A stretch of 11,602 nucleotides of DNA from Bacillota bacterium (GTDB lineage: Bacteria > Bacillota > Clostridia > Oscillospirales > Ruminococcaceae). The notes under the pieces were generated by a model. The model was given only the letters and a program-made list of their open reading frames with translations. It was not told the DNA's origin and ran no database searches. The DNA lies in contig JAEZQD010000017.1 in the NCBI GenBank assembly GCA_023413185.1, positions 1 to 11,602 on the forward strand, given 5' to 3'. A program made the translations under genes and the position numbers. Of the stretch, positions 1 to 6,083 are shown one piece after another (positions within the stretch are counted from its first letter, which is position 1; each line of letters starts with the position of its first letter).

Positions 1-2
1 AA

Positions 3-47
3 CAGAACCGCACCGTAACATGCGGCATAGGGGGCACAGCACCATGA
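3..47 (+). CDS. 3' end of an upstream gene (partial, tentative)
   Basis: Frame 3 is open from the window edge and reads QNRTVTCGIGGTAP before a TGA at 45-47. That stop overlaps the start codon of the next gene as ATGA (44-47), the arrangement expected for translationally coupled genes of one operon. In a T4P locus the neighbour would plausibly be another pseudopilin, but 14 residues cannot show this. Frame 1 also stops early (TAA at 16-18), so the true upstream frame is uncertain. Confidence 0.35.
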   Translation, partial: QNRTVTCGIGGTAP

Positions 48-646
48 CCCAACGCTTAAACAACAACAAAGGGCTAACGCTGATGGAGCTGCTGGTCTCT
101 ATCGCTGTGTTTTCCATATTGTTCATCGCAATAACGATGTTTGTATTTCCGACCATGACAATGTTTGCAAAGACACGCGATATTGCGGAGGCAAAGGCGA
201 TGGCAAACCTTGCAATGGATTACATTGAGGGCAGTGTGTACTCCACCAATGAATTGACGCTTCGTCCTTATACCGCAAGCCCCGATACGGAAGTGCTGCC
301 CGCCGACGCGCACCTGCTCTCTTTTAATGCTGGCAGGCTACAGCTGTACCGCCAGACCACGCCCGTTACCCCGCGAACCGACGCGATTTCGCAGGGGATT
401 ACCGCGGGCTACACGATGGATATCTCGTTTTCGAAGGAAAAGGCTGCAACAAAGATACTGCGGGTAACCATTACGGTAGAAAAAACAAATACCCGCGAGC
501 GGCTGTTTGAGCTGACAAAGGACATCTTTTTGACTAATATGCTAGGCGACACCGACACCATAGTGGGAACTGATATTGCCCCGACCACGTACCCGGAGAT
601 TCTGTTCTACCGTCCCGATGGCTCGGAGGTTCTTACACCACCGTAG
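44..646 (+). CDS. Type IV prepilin-like protein (minor pilin/pseudopilin)
   Basis: This 200-residue protein carries a class III prepilin signal. A short charged leader (MTQRLNNNKG) ends in Gly10, followed by LTLMELLVSIAVF, with Glu15 at the +5 position used in pilin assembly. A hydrophobic helix runs through about residue 38. PilD-type peptidases cut after such a Gly and methylate the new N-terminus; a pilD gene lies nearby at 1481-2245. The rest is a polar pilin-type globular domain that I cannot place in a specific minor-pilin class (PilW/PulJ-like is a guess). The start at 44 is chosen because AGGGGG (29-34) sits at proper distance and the ATG overlaps an upstream stop; an in-frame ATG at 20 lacks such a site. 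The sigma factor gene follows after 28 bases, so the two are probably co-transcribed. Confidence 0.88.
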   Translation: MTQRLNNNKGLTLMELLVSIAVFSILFIAITMFVFPTMTMFAKTRDIAEAKAMANLAMDYIEGSVYSTNELTLRPYTASPDTEVLPADAHLLSFNAGRLQLYRQTTPVTPRTDAISQGITAGYTMDISFSKEKAATKILRVTITVEKTNTRERLFELTKDIFLTNMLGDTDTIVGTDIAPTTYPEILFYRPDGSEVLTPP

Positions 647-674
647 TAAGCGACAGATAAAAGGGGTGTGAAAC

Positions 675-1379
675 ATGACCCTGAACAGCGCGGCAAGGGT
701 ATATTTTTCGTGTAAAACAAGGGAGAACTGCGCGCTGGTAACCGAGGCGGCCGAGCCGCTGGTGCGGCATTTTGCGTCGTTGTACGGCGGCAGCTGCTGT
801 AAGGACGACCTGTTTCAAACCGGGATGGAGGGCGTGTTAAAGGCGCTCGCCACCTACAAGGAGGATGCGGGCGCGTCCTTTACCACATGGGCAAGCGAGT
901 GCATCATCAGCGCCATTCGCCACTATGTGCGCAAGGAGATGAGCTACCGCCGCCCGGGCTGCGTGATGGAGCTGCAGGCTAAGGTGGACCGCTCTATCCA
1001 GCGCAGTGTGAAGGAGTACGGCGAGATCCCCACCGCCGAGCGCATTGCCGACGAGCTTGGCGTTACGGTGCGCAGCGTGCGCGAGGTGATGCGGGCTGGG
1101 CTTGTGAGCATTGACGAGATTGATGTGTCCAATATCAAGACACTGCACTATACCTCGTTTCATCTGCCCATCGAGGACCATATTACCCTCTATCAGGCGT
1201 TGTCCAGGCTCAGCGAGATGCAGCGCAGGGTCATACGCGCTTTGTTCTTTGGCGGCATGACACAGGAGCAGGTGGCAAAAAGCCTTGGCATCAACCAAAA
1301 AAAGGTCAGCCGCTTAAAGCTGAGCGGGCTGCAAACCATGGCGAAGGAGTTAAAGCACGAAAACTCGGCGCGCCCCTAA
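675..1379 (+). CDS. Sigma-70 family RNA polymerase sigma factor (SigB/SigF/SigG-like)
   Basis: This 234-residue protein has the layout of a group 3 sigma factor. Region 2 spans about 22-88, including KDDLFQTGMEGVLKAL and FTTWASECIISAIRHYVRK, which correspond to core binding and -10 recognition. Region 3 spans about 100-150, with EIPTAERIADELGV resembling a SigB/F/G region 3. Region 4 spans about 172-225, with a helix-turn-helix at MTQEQVAKSLGINQKKVSRLK. Length fits the SigF/SigG class; it lacks the long region 1 of SigA. AAGGGGTG lies 7-8 bases before the ATG. It sits directly behind a prepilin gene and ends at a shared terminator facing pilD, so it may control pilus or competence genes. That role is inferred from position only. 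No anti-sigma or anti-anti-sigma gene adjoins it, unlike the spoIIA operon, so it is probably not SigF itself. Confidence 0.87.
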   Translation: MTLNSAARVYFSCKTRENCALVTEAAEPLVRHFASLYGGSCCKDDLFQTGMEGVLKALATYKEDAGASFTTWASECIISAIRHYVRKEMSYRRPGCVMELQAKVDRSIQRSVKEYGEIPTAERIADELGVTVRSVREVMRAGLVSIDEIDVSNIKTLHYTSFHLPIEDHITLYQALSRLSEMQRRVIRALFFGGMTQEQVAKSLGINQKKVSRLKLSGLQTMAKELKHENSARP

Positions 1380-1439
1380 TACGCGGTGCGGACGAAAGAA
1401 GCGGTCAAGCGGCGTGTGCAAAAACCCGAGATCAATCAA

Positions 1440-1468
1440 AAACGGACGCGTTCGCGTCCGTTTGTTTA
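1440..1468. terminator. Bidirectional rho-independent terminator between sigma gene and pilD
   Basis: A perfect 10-bp stem, AAACGGACGC (1440-1449) and GCGTCCGTTT (1454-1463), closes a GTTC loop. It is followed by TGTTTAT on the + strand. On the - strand the stem is followed by TTTGATTG. It lies between two convergent genes and can stop transcription from either side. Confidence 0.85.
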
Positions 1469-1480
1469 TACCAATTTTGG

Positions 1481-2245
1481 TTAAAGGAACATCCCCAGAT
1501 ACCACGACAGCAGCTGCCCGCCCCACAGCAGGCAAACAAACATCCCGCCCGAAAGAAACGGCACAAGCGGCATCTCGGCACCCTTTTTGCTGCGTTTGGT
1601 CAGCAACAGCACCGCGGCATACACGCCCCCCGCCACCACCGAGACGAGCAGCGACAGCAAAACAAGTCGCCAGCCGAGCACAAGACCGCACACCGCCATC
1701 AGCTTAATGTCGCCGCCGCCCATGCCGCCGCGCGTTACCACCGCCACCAGCAAAAAGGGCAGCCCCCCCACCGCAAGACCGATTAGCCGCTCGGTAAACG
1801 GCACATCCCGCAGCACAAACAGGCTGACCGCGCCGAGCACCAGAATAAACACGGTCAGGGAGGGCGGTACCAGCATGGTGTCGAGGTCAATCATCGCCGC
1901 CACCAGCAGCACCGACGCAAACGCGCAGTAGATAAGGCTTTCGGTCGTAAACCCAAAGCGGAGTGCCACCAAAACCCACGCGGCGGCGTTTGCCAGCTCG
2001 ATAAGGGGGTACCGCATGCTTATGCGCGCATGACACGCACGGCAGCGTCCGCGCAACAACAGGTAGCTCAGCACCGGAATCAGGTCGCGGGGGTGAATGG
2101 GTGTGCCGCAGGCGGTGCAGTGGGACGCACCCGTTACCACCGACTCCTTTTTTGGGATGCGGAAGATACATACATTGAGGAAACTGCCAAACAATAACCC
2201 CAACACACCGGCGAGCACCGGCAGCAAAGCATCGTCAAACATCAT
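1481..2245 (-). CDS. pilD: Prepilin peptidase / N-methyltransferase (PilD/ComC family)
   Basis: This integral membrane aspartyl protease (254 aa) removes prepilin leaders and usually methylates the new N-terminus. GSFLNVCIFRIP (20-31) is the conserved N-terminal motif. Two CxxC pairs (C43/C46 and C68/C71) form the cytoplasmic zinc-binding domain of the bifunctional type. The first catalytic aspartate lies in AMIDLDTMLVPP (D120 or D122), and the second is D179 in GGMGGGDIKLM, matching the GxGD signature. Multiple hydrophobic segments follow through the C-terminus. The first of two adjacent ATGs is preferred because AAGGA is about 11 bases away; the second would be 14. The gene diverges from pilB and converges on the sigma gene. 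Its likely substrate in this window is the prepilin at 44-646. Confidence 0.95.
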   Translation of the reverse strand: MMFDDALLPVLAGVLGLLFGSFLNVCIFRIPKKESVVTGASHCTACGTPIHPRDLIPVLSYLLLRGRCRACHARISMRYPLIELANAAAWVLVALRFGFTTESLIYCAFASVLLVAAMIDLDTMLVPPSLTVFILVLGAVSLFVLRDVPFTERLIGLAVGGLPFLLVAVVTRGGMGGGDIKLMAVCGLVLGWRLVLLSLLVSVVAGGVYAAVLLLTKRSKKGAEMPLVPFLSGGMFVCLLWGGQLLSWYLGMFL

Positions 2246-2315
2246 CGGTACACCATTCCTTCTATTGCATTCGTCTGGTTTCGACAGTCACAGTAACAGA
2301 CAATGCGGATTTTTG

Positions 2316-2344
2316 TTGAATCTGCACTGGCTTTATTCTATAAT
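2316..2344 (+). promoter_or_regulatory. Sigma-A promoter for the pilB operon
   Basis: TTGAAT (2316-2321), a 17-base spacer and a perfect TATAAT (2339-2344) lie about 65 bases before the pilB start. The -10 lies in the palindrome TTCTATAATAGAA and overlaps the -10 of the opposing pilD promoter. Confidence 0.8.
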
Positions 2345-2363
2345 AGAAGTGATAATTTGGCAA
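2335..2363 (-). promoter_or_regulatory. Sigma-A promoter for pilD, overlapping the pilB promoter
   Basis: Read on the - strand: TTGCCA (2363-2358), a 17-base spacer, then TAGAAT (2340-2335). Each hexamer matches the consensus at 5 of 6 positions. It shares two bases of its -10 with the + strand -10, so polymerase can occupy only one of the two promoters at a time. Confidence 0.68.
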
Positions 2364-2409
2364 ATAGTATTTTTATTAAAATTGAGGAAAAAAGGGCGGG
2401 GTTAATAGG

Positions 2410-4107
2410 ATGCAGCAGGCGGGACAGCGAAAGAATCTACCCATCGGGCAGGTGCTGCTTGAGGGTGGCTATATTACAAACGAGCAGCTGACAAGCGCGC
2501 TTGCCGAGCAAAAGCGCACCCCGGGCAAGCGGCTGGGCGACGTATTGACCGAGCTTGGCTTTGTATCCGAGCGGGATTTGATGTTCTGCCTGTCTCAGCG
2601 GTTGCGGGTGGAGTTTATTGACCTTGACAGCATCTCGATCTCTGCCGATGCGGTGCACAGCATTCAGGAGAGCACGGCAAAAAAATACACCCTAATCCCC
2701 ATCTTGCGGTCGGGCAGCATGCTGACGGTGGCGATGAGCGACCCGATGAACTACTACGCCGTGGAGGATGTGCGGTTTGAGTCGCGCTGCGAGATTAAAA
2801 CGGTGCTTGCCACCGCAACGCAGATTAAAGGCAAGATTGATCACTTTTACTCCCAGCAGCACGCGCACGAGGCGGCAAGTGACGTAGACGAGGAGTTTTT
2901 CTCCCCCAGCGAGATTGCCGCAATGACCAGCGAGATGGATGAGCGCATCGACAGCGCGCCCATTGTGCGGCTGATTAACTCGATTGTATCCAACGCCATA
3001 CAGCTTAACGCAAGCGACGTGCACATCGAGGCGACCCGTACCGTCACCAAGGTGCGCCTGCGCATCGATGGTGTGCTGGTGGACCAGATGAAGCTGAACG
3101 TTGCGGCGCACAACACGCTGATTACCCGCCTAAAGATTATGGGCGGCTTAAATATCGCCGAACGGCGCATCCCGCAGGACGGCCGCTTTGAGATGAACGT
3201 AGATGGCAAAACGGTGGATATCCGCCTTTCCATCCTGCCCACCGTAACGGGGGAGAAGGCGGTGGTTCGTGTACTGGGCACACAAAACACCTCTACCATG
3301 ACCATACGCGAGCTGGGCTTTTCGCAGCAAAACCTTACGTTGTTTGACAATATCATCAAAAGCCCCCACGGCATTATCCTGGTAACGGGACCCACAGGAA
3401 GCGGTAAATCCACCACCCTGTACGCGGTGCTGCGCCAGTTAAACACCAGCGATGTGAACATCATCACCGTCGAAGACCCGGTGGAATACCGCATGGAGGG
3501 CGTAAATCAGGTGCAGGTAAACCCCAAGGCGGGGCTTACCTTTGCAAGCGGTCTGCGGTCTATTCTGCGTCAGGACCCCGACATCATCATGATTGGTGAG
3601 ATACGCGACGGCGAAACGGCACAGATAGCCATCCGCGCCGCGATAACGGGGCATCTGGTGCTCTCCACCCTGCATACCAACGACGCGGTTTCCGCCATCA
3701 CCCGCCTTGTGGATATGGGCGTGCCGGAGTATCTGGTTTCCAGCTCTGTGGTGGGCATTGCCGCGCAGCGTCTTGTAAAAAAGCTGTGCCCCAACTGCAA
3801 AGAGGCGTACGAGTCGTCGCTGGAGGAGAACGTGATGCTGGGGATTGACCAAAGCACGACACTGTACAAGGGTAAGGGCTGCCCCTACTGCAACGGTACG
3901 GGCTACAAGGGCAGAACCGCCATCCACGAGGTGGTTGTTATCGATAAAACGGTGCGCGCCATGATAACCAAAAAGGCAAGCGATGATGACATTCGCGAGT
4001 ATGTGGTGAAGCAGGGTACCTCCTTCTTAAGCCACAACCTGACCCAGCTGGTGCTAAAGGGCACAACCACAACCGAAGAACTGATAAAGGTAACCTACAG
4101 CGTATAA
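2410..4107 (+). CDS. pilB: Type IV pilus assembly ATPase (PilB/GspE family)
   Basis: This cytoplasmic hexameric ATPase (565 aa) powers pilin polymerisation. An N-terminal MshEN-like domain covers about 1-150, in which the segments around PIGQVLLEGGYIT and RLGDVLTELGFVS recur in the style of this domain. It may bind c-di-GMP in relatives, but binding here is not shown. The ATPase core follows: Asp box IITVEDPVEY (351-360), Walker A GPTGSGKS (327-334), Walker B DPDIIMIGEIRD (389-400) and His box TGHLVLSTLHTNDA (413-426). Four cysteines (C460, C463, C491, C494) form the zinc-binding site typical of PilB/GspE and absent from PilT. The start is supported by GGGCGGGG (2394-2401) 8 bases upstream. 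It is the first gene of a + strand unit with pilT and a hydrolase. GspE of type II secretion is the close alternative; the neighbouring pilT favours PilB. Confidence 0.95.
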   Translation: MQQAGQRKNLPIGQVLLEGGYITNEQLTSALAEQKRTPGKRLGDVLTELGFVSERDLMFCLSQRLRVEFIDLDSISISADAVHSIQESTAKKYTLIPILRSGSMLTVAMSDPMNYYAVEDVRFESRCEIKTVLATATQIKGKIDHFYSQQHAHEAASDVDEEFFSPSEIAAMTSEMDERIDSAPIVRLINSIVSNAIQLNASDVHIEATRTVTKVRLRIDGVLVDQMKLNVAAHNTLITRLKIMGGLNIAERRIPQDGRFEMNVDGKTVDIRLSILPTVTGEKAVVRVLGTQNTSTMTIRELGFSQQNLTLFDNIIKSPHGIILVTGPTGSGKSTTLYAVLRQLNTSDVNIITVEDPVEYRMEGVNQVQVNPKAGLTFASGLRSILRQDPDIIMIGEIRDGETAQIAIRAAITGHLVLSTLHTNDAVSAITRLVDMGVPEYLVSSSVVGIAAQRLVKKLCPNCKEAYESSLEENVMLGIDQSTTLYKGKGCPYCNGTGYKGRTAIHEVVVIDKTVRAMITKKASDDDIREYVVKQGTSFLSHNLTQLVLKGTTTTEELIKVTYSV

Positions 4108-4150
4108 GCACTTCTATACTCAGCAAACTTCAAAACGAAACCGTTTCAAA

Positions 4151-4192
4151 CCGCACGAAAAACCGTGCGGCGCCCACAAATGTGGGCGGTTT
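4151..4192 (+). other. Tandem hairpins downstream of pilB (weak terminator or processing site)
   Basis: Hairpin A is CCGCACG (4151-4157) with CGTGCGG (4164-4170). Immediately after it, hairpin B is CGCCCAC (4171-4177) with GTGGGCG (4182-4188). A competing outer pair, AAACCGC (4148-4154) with GCGGTTT (4186-4192), would exclude hairpin A. The following tract is only TTTGTGG, so at best it is a partial terminator that could lower pilT expression relative to pilB. On the - strand, hairpin A is followed by TTTGAAAC. Confidence 0.5.
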
Positions 4193-4200
4193 GTGGAGTC

Positions 4201-4285
4201 TATAGTCAATAAACACGCCATCAGGCGTGTGTGGGAAGTACCTGCCGCTTGAAAACAGGGACTGTTTTCAAGTTTATTGACTATA
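4201..4285. repeat. 85-base compound inverted repeat between pilB and pilT
   Basis: Perfect 14-base terminal arms TATAGTCAATAAAC (4201-4214) and GTTTATTGACTATA (4272-4285) enclose two further perfect hairpins. One is ACACGCC/GGCGTGT (4213-4230, ATCA loop); the other is CTTGAAAACAG/CTGTTTTCAAG (4248-4272, GGA loop). The junction strand is 4231-4247. As RNA this makes a three-way junction. As DNA it resembles a tiny MITE with TA at both ends. I match it to no riboswitch family I know. The right arm holds TTGACT (4277-4282), which with a poor TATTGG 17 bases on could be a weak promoter for pilT. Confidence 0.7.
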
Positions 4286-4332
4286 TCATCGGGATACTGT
4301 ATTGGCATAACAGTGCGGAGGGCGGGATCAAA

Positions 4333-5394
4333 ATGGATATTCAAGAACTGCTTACCCGGGCGCGGGAGGAAAAGGCAAGTGACCTGCACATCACCGTGGG
4401 CAAGCCGCCCATTGTTCGTGTGAACGGCGATTTGATGGAGCTTGCGGAGTATAGCCCGCTGCTGCCGGAGCAAACCGAGCGCATCATATCCGCCATGCTT
4501 ACCGAAGACCGCCTAAACACCTTTAACAAGAAGGGTGAGGTCGATTTTTCGTTTGTCATGCCGGGCGGGCGCTTTCGCGTAAACGCATACCGTCAGCGCG
4601 GCAGCTTTGCCGTGGCAATCCGCCTGCTGGTGCAGGAGATACCAACCCTAGAGCAGCTTCATATGCCCGAGTGCCTAAAAACACTTTCAATGAAGCAGCG
4701 CGGGTTGGTGCTGCTTACAGGACCCACGGGCAGCGGTAAATCCACCACCCTTGCGGCGATGGTCAACTACATCAATCAAAACCGCCGCGCCCATGTCATT
4801 ACCATCGAAGACCCCATCGAGTACCTGCACCGCCACAACCAGTCCATCATCAACCAGCGCGAGATCGGCGAGGATACAGGCTCCTTTGCGGCAGCCCTGC
4901 GCGCCTCGCTGCGTGAGGACCCCGATGTGATTTTGGTGGGCGAGATGCGCGATGTCGAGACGGTAAGCGCGGCGGTTACGGCGGCGGAGACGGGGCATCT
5001 TGTGCTTTCCACCCTGCATACCAACGGCGCCGCGAACACGGTAGACCGCATCATCGACGTGTTCCCGCCTCACCAGCAGCAGCAGATACGCATCCAAACC
5101 GCGAGCATTCTGGAGGGGGTAATCACCCAGCAGCTCATCCCCGTGGCGGACGGCAAGGGGCGTGTGGCGGCACTAGAGATTATGCTTGCCACCGACGCGA
5201 TTGCAAACCTAGTGCGCGAGGGTAAAACCCATCAGATCAACTCCTGCATCCAGACTGGTGTATCCATGGGCATGCAGCCGATGGATTTTCACCTTGCAAA
5301 GCTGGTGAAGTCGGGTATCATCACCAAGGAGATGGCGTATATCCGCACCATGGACGCCGAAAACCTCAAGCGCTACCTTGCGTCGAGCATGTAG
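4333..5394 (+). CDS. pilT: Type IV pilus twitching motility ATPase (PilT)
   Basis: PilT is the cytoplasmic hexameric ATPase that drives pilus retraction. The 353-residue length is typical. The N-terminal PAS-like region opens with MDIQELLTRAREEKASDLHI; the core has Walker A GPTGSGKS (130-137), an Asp box ITIEDPIEYLH (156-166), Walker B DPDVILVGEMRD (196-207) and His box GHLVLSTLHT (221-230). The C-terminal AIANLVREGKTHQI (289-302) is the PilT hallmark (AIRNLIRE-type), and the PilB zinc cysteines are absent. The start at 4333 is chosen because GGAGGG (4317-4322) is 10 bases upstream and the protein aligns from there. An in-frame GTG at 4231 falls inside the inverted repeat and would add a non-family extension. 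The gene is separated from pilB by a structured 225-base spacer and followed 3 bases later by a hydrolase gene. Confidence 0.96.
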   Translation: MDIQELLTRAREEKASDLHITVGKPPIVRVNGDLMELAEYSPLLPEQTERIISAMLTEDRLNTFNKKGEVDFSFVMPGGRFRVNAYRQRGSFAVAIRLLVQEIPTLEQLHMPECLKTLSMKQRGLVLLTGPTGSGKSTTLAAMVNYINQNRRAHVITIEDPIEYLHRHNQSIINQREIGEDTGSFAAALRASLREDPDVILVGEMRDVETVSAAVTAAETGHLVLSTLHTNGAANTVDRIIDVFPPHQQQQIRIQTASILEGVITQQLIPVADGKGRVAALEIMLATDAIANLVREGKTHQINSCIQTGVSMGMQPMDFHLAKLVKSGIITKEMAYIRTMDAENLKRYLASSM

Positions 5395-5397
5395 CGG

Positions 5398-5997
5398 ATG
5401 GGGGACAGGGCTTTGCTGATACAAAAAAGCGGCTCGGATACGGCGTTGGTCATACTCCATGAGATATACGGCGTCAACCGATTTATTACCGACCAATGCG
5501 ACCGCTACGCGGGCGACGGCTATGACGTTTACTGCCCGAATATCAACGGCTTGCCGCCGTTTGGGTATGCCGAGCGGGAGCACGCGTACCGCCATTTTAT
5601 GCAGCGCGGTGGCTTTACACAGGCGGCACGTGTCAGGCGCATGCTAAAAAAACTGCGCCCGCACTACGCAAGGGTAATCCTTATGGGGTTTAGCGTGGGG
5701 GCGACGCTCGCGTGGCTGTGCAGCCGGCGTGACCTGTGCGATAGGGTAATCTGCTGCTACGGCTCGCGCATTCGCGATTACACCGACACAACGCCCGAGG
5801 TTCCTACACTGCTGTTGTTTGCCGAGCAGGACTCGTTTGACGTATACGCAACGGCCAGTGCCGTAACCGGCGACAACACCTCCGTACATATCCTTGCGGC
5901 GGGTCACGGCTTCTTCAACCCCTACGGCAACAGCTACGACGCATTATGCGCGCAGGAGGGATGGGAGAGCGTCAGACGCTTTATGGCGGGCAGTTAA
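5398..5997 (+). CDS. Dienelactone hydrolase family alpha/beta-hydrolase
   Basis: This 199-residue protein has the compact fold pattern of dienelactone hydrolase (DLH)-like esterases. It shows the early acidic motif ILHEIYGVN (E22), a nucleophile elbow GFSVG (97-101, S99), an acidic residue region FAEQD (141-145, D145 the likely triad member) and the late histidine GHGFFNP (H170). Classical DLH has cysteine in the elbow, so this is a serine variant and its substrate cannot be told from sequence. No signal peptide is seen, so it is probably cytosolic. The ATG lies 3 bases after the pilT stop without a clear ribosome site, suggesting translational coupling. An alternative TTG at 5413 has GGGGGACAGGG just upstream. 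A strong terminator follows. Its link to pili is positional only. Confidence 0.8.
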   Translation: MGDRALLIQKSGSDTALVILHEIYGVNRFITDQCDRYAGDGYDVYCPNINGLPPFGYAEREHAYRHFMQRGGFTQAARVRRMLKKLRPHYARVILMGFSVGATLAWLCSRRDLCDRVICCYGSRIRDYTDTTPEVPTLLLFAEQDSFDVYATASAVTGDNTSVHILAAGHGFFNPYGNSYDALCAQEGWESVRRFMAGS

Positions 5998-6023
5998 CAC
6001 GCGGCGGCATTTAAAAAGAAACA

Positions 6024-6058
6024 GGGCGGGTAAAGAGACCAAAGCTCTTTACCCGCCC
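6024..6058. terminator. Bidirectional rho-independent terminator
   Basis: A perfect 14-bp stem, GGGCGGGTAAAGAG (6024-6037) with CTCTTTACCCGCCC (6045-6058), closes a 7-base loop. It is followed by TTTC on the + strand and, on the - strand, by TGTTTCTTTTTAAA. It sits between the convergent hydrolase and AraC-type genes and serves both. Confidence 0.92.
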
Positions 6059-6083
6059 TTTCGAAGCAGGAAGCTGTATTTGG

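Noticed and set aside
20..43. ATG at 20 as the prepilin start
   Set aside because: No ribosome site precedes it; the ATG at 44 has AGGGGG and gives a normal short prepilin leader.
2847..3494. Long antisense open frame opposite pilB
   Set aside because: Same reason; its sequence is the complement of conserved ATPase motifs.
4108..4332. c-di-GMP riboswitch (GEMM) before pilT
   Set aside because: Pilus genes in Clostridia often carry one, but the conserved GEMM-I core and tetraloop-receptor features are not present; the stems here are a different shape.
4231..4332. GTG start at 4231 for pilT
   Set aside because: It lies within the inverted repeat and has no ribosome site; the family N-terminus and GGAGGG point to 4333.
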